The position numbers and the translations under genes were made by a program. Below, piece by piece: positions 18,069 through 26,143 of a DNA stretch of 64,000 nt; the first letter of the stretch is position 1; each line of letters starts with the position of its first letter. The stretch lies in assembly GCA_937923405.1 (NCBI GenBank), contig CALDUY010000014.1, positions 35,316 through 99,315 of the forward strand. Direction: 5' to 3'. Source of the DNA: an uncultured Gemmataceae bacterium (GTDB lineage: Bacteria > Planctomycetota > Planctomycetia > Gemmatales > Gemmataceae). The notes below the pieces were generated by a model, which had not been told where the DNA came from, searched no databases, and saw only the letters and a list, made by a program, of their open reading frames with translations.

Positions 18069-18105
18069 GAGGATTCTCCTTCGTTGCGGGGAAACGCGGG
18101 CCTCC

Positions 18106-19023
18106 TCATTCATGGTAGACGATCGTGCCGGCTTGGGAATCGCTATTGCGCCGCTTTCTCGGCCAGTAGCGATACGCCAGCGCTCCCAGGATACAGATTC
18201 CCCCAAAAACGGTCGCGAATGTCGGCTTCTCTTTCTCGGGAGCGATCAGGTAGGCCCACAGCGGGTTGAGCAGCGGTTCCAGCAGCGTCAACGTGCCCGC
18301 TTCGGAGGGAGTGACCGTGCGTAGCCCGCGAGCCATCAGCAGGTAGGGCAGGCCCATCTGCACGGTGCCGAACAGGGCCAACCAGAGCAGTTGCGGCCCG
18401 GTCGGCAGTCCCAGATGCCAGACGAACGGCCCCAGCATCACCGCGCCGGTGAAATGGTTGACGGCGGTCAGCCAGATCGGCGAGGCCTCGCGCATCAGCC
18501 GCAGGCCCAACAGCACCAGCGCGTAGCCCAGGCCGCTCGCCAGCCCCAGTAGCACGACGACGACCTGCTCACCATGCCAGCCGCCGGCCACGATGATGCC
18601 GATGCCGACCAGGCCGATCAGCACCGAGAGCAAGCCGCGTCGTTCAAGGGGTTCGCCCAGCCAGCAGAGGCCCGCCAGATATAGCCACAACGGCGCGGTG
18701 TACTGCAACAAAATGGCGTTGGCCGTCGATCCCAGAGCCATGGCCGTGATGAAGACAGCGTTCATCGCCGTAAACGCCAGCGCCGTGCCCAGCATCAGTG
18801 GACGAAACGACACGTCGCCGCGACGGAGGAAAGGCCCCATCGCCAAAGCGGCAAACAGCACGCGAAAGGTGGCGATCTGTAACGGGGTCAGCTGTGGCTG
18901 GTGCAGTCCCAAGCTGGTCGGCTCGCACAACACGCGGGTGAATAGTCCGCTCAGGCTCCAACCCAGCGCCGCCAACAGGATCAACACTCGGCCTAAAACG
19001 GGAGAAGCAGTGGGCGCGTTCAT
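18106..19023 (-). CDS. EamA/DMT-family transporter
   Basis: A 305-residue protein with about ten transmembrane helices in two EamA halves (LGRVLILLAALGWSLSGLFT starts the first; VLLGLASGLGYALVLLGLRL starts the second). The family exports amino acids or other small metabolites. Its ATG overlaps the aminotransferase stop codon by 4 bp (ATGA), so it is translationally coupled to it. With the upstream M20 peptidase, MBL hydrolase and aminotransferase, this suggests a small amino-compound utilisation or export operon; the substrate is unknown. The reading frame is open far upstream inside the aminotransferase gene, but that part is a shadow. Confidence 0.88.
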   Translation of the reverse strand: MNAPTASPVLGRVLILLAALGWSLSGLFTRVLCEPTSLGLHQPQLTPLQIATFRVLFAALAMGPFLRRGDVSFRPLMLGTALAFTAMNAVFITAMALGSTANAILLQYTAPLWLYLAGLCWLGEPLERRGLLSVLIGLVGIGIIVAGGWHGEQVVVVLLGLASGLGYALVLLGLRLMREASPIWLTAVNHFTGAVMLGPFVWHLGLPTGPQLLWLALFGTVQMGLPYLLMARGLRTVTPSEAGTLTLLEPLLNPLWAYLIAPEKEKPTFATVFGGICILGALAYRYWPRKRRNSDSQAGTIVYHE

Positions 19024-20405
19024 GACGAAAGTTCGTCCAGTGTCTCGCCGAGGCTGCGATCCAGCACTGCAAGCATCTCTTCTAGTTGCTCGGTGGTCAC
19101 GATTAAGGGCGGACCAAAGGCCACCCAGTGCGGATCGAAGCGGCACAGCAACCCGTTGGCCAGGGCCCGTCGTCCGACGCGCACACCGAAGGCCGTCTCC
19201 GTGGGGAAAGGTTCCTTCGTGGCCGGGTTGCGTACAAACTCGATGCCTTGCAACAGGCCCTTGCCGCGAATGTCGCCGATGACGCCGTACTTCTTGGCCA
19301 GCCGCTCGAAGCCGGCTCGCAGCACTTCGCCCTGTCGCCGCGCGTTGCTGCACAGGTCGCGTTCGAGAATTTCGCGCAGTACTTCGATACCGACGGCACA
19401 CGACAGCGGATTGCCCTCGAAGGTGTGCCCTTCGACGAACCCGGGATTGGTGGCGATCGGTCCCCAGAAGACATCGGCGATCGATTTTGTACAAATCATG
19501 GCTGACAACGGAGCATAGCCGCCCGACAGCCCCTTGGCGGTGCAAAGCACATCGGGAGTCACGCCGAAAGTCTCGGCGGCGAACAGCTGGCCCGTCCGCC
19601 CGATGCCAGTGATGATTTCATCGAAGATCAACAAAATATTATATCGATCGCAAATATCTCGCAAGAGCGGCAGATACTCCGGCGGCGGATCGATGATGCC
19701 GCCCGTGTGGCCGATCGGTTCGACCATGAGAGCCGCTACCGTGTCCGGATCTTCCATCTCGATTACCTGGCCAATCAGCGTGGCACAGGTCATGTCGCAG
19801 CGGGGATATTCCTTGCCGAACGGACAGCGGTAACAGGTCGGCGGAAAGACGTGGACAAACCCGGGAGCCAGTGGTTCGTTCACCGTTTTGCGCGACTTCA
19901 GCCCCGAGGCGGACAACGCCCCTAGCGTCGACCCGTGCCAGGAGAGATAACGGCTGATGACCTTGTACTTGCCGGGATGGCCGGTCAGCCGATGATATTG
20001 TCGGGCCAACTTGATCGCCGCTTCCGTGACCTCGGCTCCGCCGCACTGGAACTTGACGGTCGAGAGATCACCCGGAGCCAACTCGGCCAGCAGATTGGCC
20101 AGTTGCACCGCGACCGGATTCGTGCCGTGCATCGGTGGGGAAAAGCACAGTCGCTCCAGCTGTCGCCGCAGCGCGTCGAGGATGCGACGGTTGTTGTGTC
20201 CGACCGAGACGACGTAGATGCCTGACAGCGCGTCGAGGTAGCGTTTGCCGGTCACGTCCCAGTAGAAGACCCCATCAGCCCGAGCCATGACCAGGGGCGA
20301 CTTGCTCCACTCGGCCATCTGATCGCGAACAAAGATGTGGCGGAGGAACTGCTCCTCGGTCGTCTGAGCCTCACTAATGAGATCGGGCACCAAAGTTGCA
20401 GACAT
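19020..20405 (-). CDS. Class III aminotransferase (omega-amino acid/diamine type)
   Basis: A 461-residue PLP enzyme. The class III signature is present: LIFDEIITGIGRTGQLFA with the PLP-ring aspartate, then the Schiff-base lysine in TAKGLSGGYAPLSAM at about residue 289, and GHTFEGNPLSCAVG. The sequence fits the group acting on omega-amino acids, such as beta-alanine:pyruvate transaminases; the true donor is not known. An insert with a CPFGKEYPRCDMTC cysteine cluster (about residues 195-210) is notable and occurs in some members of the group. GAGGG precedes the ATG by 6 nt. It starts 19 bp after the MBL gene and overlaps the transporter gene by 4 bp. Confidence 0.9.
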   Translation of the reverse strand: MSATLVPDLISEAQTTEEQFLRHIFVRDQMAEWSKSPLVMARADGVFYWDVTGKRYLDALSGIYVVSVGHNNRRILDALRRQLERLCFSPPMHGTNPVAVQLANLLAELAPGDLSTVKFQCGGAEVTEAAIKLARQYHRLTGHPGKYKVISRYLSWHGSTLGALSASGLKSRKTVNEPLAPGFVHVFPPTCYRCPFGKEYPRCDMTCATLIGQVIEMEDPDTVAALMVEPIGHTGGIIDPPPEYLPLLRDICDRYNILLIFDEIITGIGRTGQLFAAETFGVTPDVLCTAKGLSGGYAPLSAMICTKSIADVFWGPIATNPGFVEGHTFEGNPLSCAVGIEVLREILERDLCSNARRQGEVLRAGFERLAKKYGVIGDIRGKGLLQGIEFVRNPATKEPFPTETAFGVRVGRRALANGLLCRFDPHWVAFGPPLIVTTEQLEEMLAVLDRSLGETLDELSS

Positions 20406-20424
20406 AAAAGACCCTCAAACTGTT

Positions 20425-21219
20425 TTATAGACGAACCGCGTCGCCGCCTCGGGGGGCGAAGACAGGGCCGGTGAACCGTGTTTTGGCCTCGGCAATCAGG
20501 TCGGCGTGACGGCCCTGATACTCCGCGCCGATGTGGACCAGGGCCAGTTGCTTGGCACCAGCAGCCTGGGCGAACTCCCCGGCATCCTGGGCCGAGCAGT
20601 GATACTTGGCCTGAGCGGCGCTCTCGGGAGGACCGCTGACCGCGTATCGTGCTTCATGCACCAACAGTTCCACGTCCCGAGCCAAGAGCAGGATATTGTC
20701 GCACCGCGCCGTATCCGCCGTGAAGCCGATGCTACGTCCCTGCTGTCGCTCGACGAACCGCGCGCCCAAGGTGTGGAATCGCGACGAATGCACCATCGGG
20801 TAGGTGTGCAGCGTTATCGTGTTGGTCAGCTCCACTGCCGAGCCGCTCTCGTTCAACTCGATGGGCGTGAAGGCGGGAGTGGGCAGTTCGCCGTAACTAT
20901 GCTCCCACAACAGACGCAGATGGCTCCAGGTGGACACGCTGGCCAGCACCACCGGCGGAGTCACGGTTCGGGCGCGGCTTTCGATCGACCACCACAACAG
21001 AAACATCGGCCAACCCAGCGCGTGGTCGCCGTGACTGTGCGAGAAGAAAACGTGGGTGATGTCTCCGGGCGACTTGCCGACGGCGGCGAGCTGTTGCAGA
21101 ATCGCCGGGCCACAGTCGAACAGCAGGCGAACGTCGCCGCTCTCGATCAGATAGGCCGAGTTGGTTTCCCCCGGCGCGGGCAGAGCGGCTCCAACGCCGA
21201 GGAACGTGACCGTGGTCAT
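20425..21219 (-). CDS. MBL-fold metallohydrolase, RNase Z-like
   Basis: A 264-residue protein of the metallo-beta-lactamase superfamily with the di-zinc motif HSHGDH (about residues 59-64), an N-terminal TFLGVGAALPAPGETNSAYL strand pair as in the RNase Z/arylsulfatase branch, and later ligands in GFTADTARCD (Asp) and LALVHIG (His). Substrate is unknown; RNA processing is less likely than small-molecule hydrolysis given its place between an M20 peptidase and an aminotransferase in an operon. The ATG at 21219 overlaps the upstream peptidase stop by 4 bp; the open frame beyond it is a shadow. Confidence 0.88.
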   Translation of the reverse strand: MTTVTFLGVGAALPAPGETNSAYLIESGDVRLLFDCGPAILQQLAAVGKSPGDITHVFFSHSHGDHALGWPMFLLWWSIESRARTVTPPVVLASVSTWSHLRLLWEHSYGELPTPAFTPIELNESGSAVELTNTITLHTYPMVHSSRFHTLGARFVERQQGRSIGFTADTARCDNILLLARDVELLVHEARYAVSGPPESAAQAKYHCSAQDAGEFAQAAGAKQLALVHIGAEYQGRHADLIAEAKTRFTGPVFAPRGGDAVRL

Positions 21220-22418
21220 GTGGCCTCGCTTTCCGCCGCCCCTCTGCCGCAATAGCGCACCGCGGTCAGGGCGTACAGCCAGGCCACGCGAACCATGTCG
21301 TCGAGGTCCGCCCACTCGTCGATCGTGTGCTGCCCACCGGCCCGCGGTCCGTGCGTGATGGCCGGGATCGGCCCCAACCCGTAAAAACTGTTGCCGTCAT
21401 CGACGAACGGTTTGGGACCAAGCGGTAACTCGCTGCCGCCCGTCCGACGCTGACACTCCTGAAACGTGGTCACAAGCGGATGGGTCAAATCTAGATAAAA
21501 CGGATCGCGAATACAGTGAAACTCTACCGTCACGGTCGTACCCGTTTGCCGGGCCACTTCGTCGAGCAGGACGCGGAATTCGCGCTCGACCTCGTCGCGT
21601 TTCCCACCCGGCAGCCAGCGGCGCGTGCCTTCGAGCCAGCACTGTTGGGGATATTGGTTAAAAATCTCTCCCGAATGGATCTGACCGATGAAGACGCTCT
21701 CCTGGCCAGCCTGCGGATCACAGCGCTCCGCCAGTCGAGCGTTCCACGCCATCAGCCGTTCGATCAACACGCCACCGGCAGCGATAACGCTTGGCTCATC
21801 GAGCGGACGCATCACCTCGTGAATGGGCAGACCGGGTCGACTCAGAGTCACCTTCCACGTCGCCGAGCCGCGTCCGACGGTTGGTAGATAGTCTGTCAAT
21901 GGCTCGGGGATCAGCACCGCTTCGCCAACGACGCCGTCGCGGATCAGCTGATCGAGCTGCTCGCCATAGCCCCAGGGAGCCTCGTGCAGATCGTGGGCCG
22001 TGAACAACACGCGCCCTGCGGGCAACGTGCCCGTCTGTCGCAACACGCGCACCGCCTCGATGGCACAGGCGGTGCCGCCCTTCATGTCGCAGGCTCCGGA
22101 GCCGGTGAGACGCTTCCCCTGCACCGCTGGTGGCACGAACGGCAGATGCACGGTATCGACGTGGCAATTGAATTGTAGGGTCGGCCCAGGTCGTCCGGAC
22201 GACAGCCAGGCCGCCACCGCTGGCGCGGACGGATGCCCCGCCACGTGGCGTTCGACCGTCAACCCCTCATCGGCGAGCATACCGGCCATCCGATCCAACA
22301 CCGCGCCAGCCTCGCCTGTCCGAGAGGGGATCTCCACTAGTTGCACGGCAGTTTCGAGCAACCGTTCGCGGTTGACCGCGCGGCGAAGTGTTTCAGCAAT
22401 CGCATCGAATGTATCCAT
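21216..22418 (-). CDS. M20-family metallopeptidase/deacylase
   Basis: A 400-residue enzyme of the M20 (ArgE/DapE/carboxypeptidase G2) family. Zinc-site motifs are visible: QFNCHVDTV (His and Asp), GSGACDMKGG (bridging Asp), and a C-terminal RAGGQHTIDEW (His). The expected catalytic Glu pair is less standard: the family's EE dyad position reads DLHEAPWG. Members deacylate N-acyl amino acids or hydrolyse small peptides. It is the first gene of the operon leading to MBL hydrolase, aminotransferase and EamA transporter. The start at 22418 is chosen by homology, since the ribosome-binding site is weak; the frame is open upstream. Confidence 0.83.
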   Translation of the reverse strand: MDTFDAIAETLRRAVNRERLLETAVQLVEIPSRTGEAGAVLDRMAGMLADEGLTVERHVAGHPSAPAVAAWLSSGRPGPTLQFNCHVDTVHLPFVPPAVQGKRLTGSGACDMKGGTACAIEAVRVLRQTGTLPAGRVLFTAHDLHEAPWGYGEQLDQLIRDGVVGEAVLIPEPLTDYLPTVGRGSATWKVTLSRPGLPIHEVMRPLDEPSVIAAGGVLIERLMAWNARLAERCDPQAGQESVFIGQIHSGEIFNQYPQQCWLEGTRRWLPGGKRDEVEREFRVLLDEVARQTGTTVTVEFHCIRDPFYLDLTHPLVTTFQECQRRTGGSELPLGPKPFVDDGNSFYGLGPIPAITHGPRAGGQHTIDEWADLDDMVRVAWLYALTAVRYCGRGAAESEAT

Positions 22419-22569
22419 GCAGGCATTGTACCAGCGGCTCGAGCAAGGGCGAGTCGGGCCCGCGTCTTGCTCCAGGAGCAGGGCCAACACCTGCCGCATT
22501 TTTCCTCCTTCAGAGAGCGTTTTTTGTTTTTTTTTGAAATCAAGACGCAGCGGCGGGCTGGCGGCAGTC

Positions 22570-22872
22570 TCAGAGTTTGTCGCGTCGCGGACGGTTGCGC
22601 AGGCGTCGGGTCGGCGGCTGTTTGCGCACCCAGCGGATGTACTTCTGCAGTTCCGGAGCCTGACGCAGCTCTGCCAGAGTGGAGTAGTTGGCGGCCAACG
22701 TGGCATTCTCGTAAGTGCAATGGACCATCGAATGACACGGCGAGCAGAGAAGTTCGATGTCGTTCTGGTCGCCGCCCTTGGAACGGGGCAGGCAGTGATG
22801 CTTGGTCAGACTCTTACGCGGAAAAGCTCGGCCACACAGTCCACAGGGAATGGTTGGTTCGTCGTTGTTCAT
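22570..22872 (-). CDS. HNH endonuclease domain protein
   Basis: A 100-residue protein consisting of one HNH domain: CGLCGRAF (first zinc pair), KHHCLPRSKGGDQNDIELLC (the HH and N of the active site) and SPCHSMVH (second zinc pair and last catalytic His), followed by a basic tail (RRLRNRPRRD). It is a likely DNA nicking or cutting enzyme; it could be a stand-alone housekeeping HNH protein or the remnant of a mobile element, and neighbours do not decide. The ATG at 22872 precedes MNNDEPTIPCG; the frame is open to 22986 without added homology. Confidence 0.82.
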   Translation of the reverse strand: MNNDEPTIPCGLCGRAFPRKSLTKHHCLPRSKGGDQNDIELLCSPCHSMVHCTYENATLAANYSTLAELRQAPELQKYIRWVRKQPPTRRLRNRPRRDKL

Positions 22873-23052
22873 TTCGGGCGCTCCGGCGAAAGGGCAATTG
22901 TTTGATTCTACCAAGGCCACGCTCGACCACAACCCGCCAGACAAGCCACAAGAACCGGTCTGGTCCCTTGGGCCACCCAGACACATGGCTCAAGAAGCGC
23001 GTTCAGAGAGCGTTTTTCTCCGGATTTGGAGTTCCTTGAAGAGGTTCGGCAC

Positions 23053-23523
23053 TCATTCCAAGATCTCGACATCGTACTTGGCGCAGAGCGCCTTGATGGC
23101 CGCGTGGTCGCTGTAGTCTATTCCGTCAGAATCGAGAAAGTAGTTAGCGAACCGCCCAGGAATGACTGTCAGCAGCAGCCGTCCCTCGGTTGAACCGATG
23201 TTGCGGAAGGTATGCGGAATGTCCCGCGGACCTACGACCATGGCCCCTGCCGGGGCCGATACCTTCTGCCCGCCGATGGTGATCTCGAACTGCCCTTGCA
23301 AGACGTAGAAGATCTCCGTCTCGTGACGATGCACATGCAGCGGCGGCCCGTGGCCAGCGGGAATCTGCTGCTCCAGAATAGCGTAGGCTCCTCCGGTTTG
23401 TTGCGGAAGCACCTTGAACGTGCTGCGGTTGGCCAGGACCGCGACTACCTTGCCCTCACCGGGTTGGCGAATGATTGGCTCAGTCGTTTCCGTCTCGGGA
23501 AGAAAAGGCTTATCTTCTGCCAT
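23053..23523 (-). CDS. Cupin-domain protein
   Basis: A 156-residue single-domain cupin. The first metal-binding motif is GPPLHVHRHETEIFYVLQG (two His plus Glu) and the second is GPRDIPHTFRNIG (His), so a metal site is likely complete. Such proteins range from dioxygenases and isomerases to simple binding proteins; the substrate is unknown. GAGGAG precedes the ATG by 4 nt. It follows the pyrophosphatase gene by 123 bp on the same strand and could be a separate transcription unit. Confidence 0.85.
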   Translation of the reverse strand: MAEDKPFLPETETTEPIIRQPGEGKVVAVLANRSTFKVLPQQTGGAYAILEQQIPAGHGPPLHVHRHETEIFYVLQGQFEITIGGQKVSAPAGAMVVGPRDIPHTFRNIGSTEGRLLLTVIPGRFANYFLDSDGIDYSDHAAIKALCAKYDVEILE

Positions 23524-23646
23524 CGTCTCCTCTACTTCCCTCGTCGAATTAGTGGTTCTTATTTGCGCCGCTTATCCTAATCGCTCTACGATTGCTGGGC
23601 AACTGTCTAGCGATCTATTTTCGGTACTCTTTTGCGGCAGCGAGTG

Positions 23647-24207
23647 TCAGGCGTGGTCGCCTTTGTTGCCCTGAAAGCCCTTGCGGCGATGGGCGCTGTA
23701 GCCCAGCAGAGCTGCCTCGATCACCGGCAGCGCGGCCGCGGTTGGTTCCAGTTCGTCGACTTCAACCGCCTTGCCTTCCAGCTGCTTGTAGTCCTGAAAG
23801 AAGCGGCGCAGCATGTTCAGTCGGTGTGGCGGCAGTTCGTTAGCTTCGCGGAAGCCGTTGTACTCCGGGTCATGCGTGGCCACGGCGAGAATCTTGTGAT
23901 CCTTCTTCCCCGAGTCGATCATCGTCATCAAGCCGATGGCCCGGGCATGGACCAGAGTCAACGGTGCGACCGCTTCCTGACACAACACCAACACGTCGAG
24001 TGGATCGTTATCTTCGGCCAATGTCTGCGGAATGAAGCCATAGTTGGCCGGATAGTACACCGCTGAGTATAGGATGCGATCCAACTTGAGCATGCCGGTT
24101 TCTTTGTCCAACTCATACTTGACGCTGGATCCCATGGGAATTTCAATCACGGCGGTGAACTCGGAGGGAAGGCCGGCTCCCGGCGTCACATCGTGCCATG
24201 CATGCAT
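23647..24207 (-). CDS. ppa: Inorganic pyrophosphatase (family I)
   Basis: A 186-residue soluble pyrophosphatase. The signature EDNDPLDVLVL carries the metal-binding aspartates, with YGFIPQT upstream and KDHKILAV and YNGFREANELPP downstream. It hydrolyses pyrophosphate and thereby drives biosynthetic reactions such as sugar-nucleotide formation. It lies 21 bp downstream of a polyprenyl-phosphate-type glycosyltransferase gene, which is consistent with that use. Two ATG codons four bases apart (24207 and 24203) compete; the upstream one has AGGA at a suitable distance. Confidence 0.93.
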   Translation of the reverse strand: MHAWHDVTPGAGLPSEFTAVIEIPMGSSVKYELDKETGMLKLDRILYSAVYYPANYGFIPQTLAEDNDPLDVLVLCQEAVAPLTLVHARAIGLMTMIDSGKKDHKILAVATHDPEYNGFREANELPPHRLNMLRRFFQDYKQLEGKAVEVDELEPTAAALPVIEAALLGYSAHRRKGFQGNKGDHA

Positions 24208-24228
24208 GTTAGTTATTCCTGGAGGAAC

Positions 24229-25218
24229 TCACGCGGCCTGACGACGTTCCTCGTCGAGATTCAGTTTGGCTCGCACGTTGTAGGCGCTCTTGCCCTGACT
24301 CTCAAAATAGGTTCGCGCCAGCAACTCGCCCAGCAGCCCCATCGAAATAAACTGCACTCCCATCATCTCTAGCATCACGCCCAGATCAAACAGCGGATTG
24401 CCAGTGACAAAGACGCGATTGGCCGAACCATACTTCATCCACAACGTCACTATGAAACAGACCACGCCCATCGCCATACAGATCAGTCCCGGCAGTCCCA
24501 AGGCGTGCATCGGTCGCGTGACGTAGCTATGCAAAAATTTGACCGTAATGAGATCGAGCAACACTCGAATGGAGCGCGACAAGGTGTACTTGGTCTGCCC
24601 AGCCACGCGCGGATGATGTCGCACGTCCACTTGGACGATGTTAGCTCCGTGCATCTTGGCCAGCACGGGAACGAAGCGGTGCATCTCGCCGTACAGCGGC
24701 AGAGCCTCGGCCAGGTCGCGCCGCATGGCCCGCAGTGTACAGCCCATGTCCTTGATGGTCACTCCGGTCACTTTGCGGATTAACCAGTTGCCCAGCAGGC
24801 TGGGAATCTTGCGGATGAACAGTTTGTCCTGCCGCTTCTTGCGCAAGCCGAAGACCGCGTCGTGCCCTTCGTTGAGCTTGGCCAACAGCATCGGAATGTC
24901 CGCGGGATCGTTTTGCAAGTCGCCGTCCATCGTCACGATCACGTCGCCGGACGACCAGTCGATGCCGGCCCGCAGAGCGGGAGTCTGGCCGTAGTTGCGC
25001 GTCAGAGCGATCACCTTGACCCGTGGATCGCGAGCGGCCAGTTCCTTCTCGATGGCAAACGAACCGTCGGTCGAACCATCATCGACGAGGATGATCTCAT
25101 AGTCATGCAGTTGCCGACCCATCAGCGGATCGAGGGCTTGACAGAGCCGCTGATGAAGCGGTCGCAGGTTGTCCTTCTCGTCCTTGATCGGAATCACCAC
25201 CGACAGCGATTGCGTCAT
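24229..25218 (-). CDS. Family 2 glycosyltransferase, DPM1/GtrB type
   Basis: A 329-residue protein with a GT-A domain (SVVIPIKDEKDNLRPL; the DxD region VTMDGDLQNDP; RKIPSLLGNWLIRKVTGV) and two C-terminal transmembrane helices (about residues 230-255 and 265-295), the layout of GtrB/ArnC/DPM1-type enzymes that transfer a sugar onto polyprenyl phosphate. GGGAG precedes the ATG. Its first 116 bp overlap the end of the flippase-like gene in another frame. With a flippase-like partner, a phosphatase and a pyrophosphatase, a lipid-linked sugar pathway is a reasonable inference. Confidence 0.9.
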   Translation of the reverse strand: MTQSLSVVIPIKDEKDNLRPLHQRLCQALDPLMGRQLHDYEIILVDDGSTDGSFAIEKELAARDPRVKVIALTRNYGQTPALRAGIDWSSGDVIVTMDGDLQNDPADIPMLLAKLNEGHDAVFGLRKKRQDKLFIRKIPSLLGNWLIRKVTGVTIKDMGCTLRAMRRDLAEALPLYGEMHRFVPVLAKMHGANIVQVDVRHHPRVAGQTKYTLSRSIRVLLDLITVKFLHSYVTRPMHALGLPGLICMAMGVVCFIVTLWMKYGSANRVFVTGNPLFDLGVMLEMMGVQFISMGLLGELLARTYFESQGKSAYNVRAKLNLDEERRQAA

Positions 25219-26143
25219 CGTCCGGCACTCCCTTACCCTGAGAGAATCGAGGAAATGGTCCCACCAGATACACCACCGCGCCAAGCAGACTGGCGGCGAC
25301 GTTGACCGCGAAGCCGAGCAGCGACAAGGTGACGGCCCAATCCAGGGCCACCCCTACTGGAGCTAGCAACACCACCATGCCCGCTTCACGCAGTCCCATG
25401 CCGTTGACGCTGATTGGGATCATGGTCAACAGCGATACCAACGGCACGACCACCGCCAGATAATTAAAAGATACGTTAAGTCCTAATCCTTGAGAGATGA
25501 GCCAGGTTTGCGTCACGCTGGCCAACTGTACCAGCAACGACAGCGCTGCCGAGACCGCCAGCAGTCCCGGCATCCGCAAGTAGAGACGCACCACCTCGAC
25601 GAGGCGGGTCAGCTTCTTGCCGACTAACGGCAAGAGCGGCAGTAGGTGCAACAGTGGCAACGCACAGACACCGATCGCCAACGCCACGGCGATGCCGAGT
25701 AAGATGCCTTGCATCCAGCGCGGCAGCTCGCCGGGGACAAAGCACGCCGCCACGCACGCCAAGAGCATCAGCACCACCAAGCCGCTGCCGCGTTCGGCGA
25801 TGACGGTGAAAAAGGCCGCCCCGCGCCGCTTGGTCGGCGCGCCCAGATACCAGGCCCGCACCACATCGCCGCCCACCGCCGTTGGCAATACCAAGTTGAA
25901 GAACATGCCGATGAAATACAGCGCGACGTAGCGGGGATAGGTCAGGTCGAAACCCAACGGACGAGCCAGCAATTGCCAGCGCAGACTCGACACCAGTTGC
26001 AACAAGAAATACACCCCCAGCGCCGCCCACCAATAGCGCACCTCCAGAGCGGCAAAAGCCTCACGCAGGCTATCCCAGTTGAGCCGCGAGGCCACTACCG
26101 CTACTAGAGCCAGACTCCCGAAGACGCGCAGATAGGTTTTCAC
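25103..26143 (-). CDS. YbhN/LPG-synthase-TM-type flippase-like protein
   Basis: A 346-residue polytopic protein with about eight hydrophobic helices and the family motifs RPLGFDLTYPRYVALYFIGM, LPTAVGGDVVRAWYL and SVNGMGLREAGMV, as in the lysylphosphatidylglycerol synthase transmembrane region (UPF0104). These are thought to be lipid flippases. The start is a GTG at 26143, where GTGA overlaps the phosphatase stop codon. The last about 38 residues (from DDDAIAVGGD onward) are hydrophilic and overlap the glycosyltransferase start by 116 bp, an unusually long overlap that could be real or reflect a frameshift. Part of the DSP phosphatase-flippase-GT2-pyrophosphatase operon. Confidence 0.83.
   Translation of the reverse strand: MKTYLRVFGSLALVAVVASRLNWDSLREAFAALEVRYWWAALGVYFLLQLVSSLRWQLLARPLGFDLTYPRYVALYFIGMFFNLVLPTAVGGDVVRAWYLGAPTKRRGAAFFTVIAERGSGLVVLMLLACVAACFVPGELPRWMQGILLGIAVALAIGVCALPLLHLLPLLPLVGKKLTRLVEVVRLYLRMPGLLAVSAALSLLVQLASVTQTWLISQGLGLNVSFNYLAVVVPLVSLLTMIPISVNGMGLREAGMVVLLAPVGVALDWAVTLSLLGFAVNVAASLLGAVVYLVGPFPRFSQGKGVPDDDAIAVGGDSDQGREGQPATASSAALSSPRSADGSATA

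Noticed and set aside
19024..19545. N-terminal extension of the EamA transporter frame
   Set aside because: The extension lies wholly inside the aminotransferase gene, and homology begins at the ATGA-coupled start at 19023.
22509..23020. Two copies of TTCAGAGAGCGTTTTT as a mobile-element target or operator
   Set aside because: Only two short copies (about 22510 and 23003) with different flanks; likely chance or terminator-like sequence.
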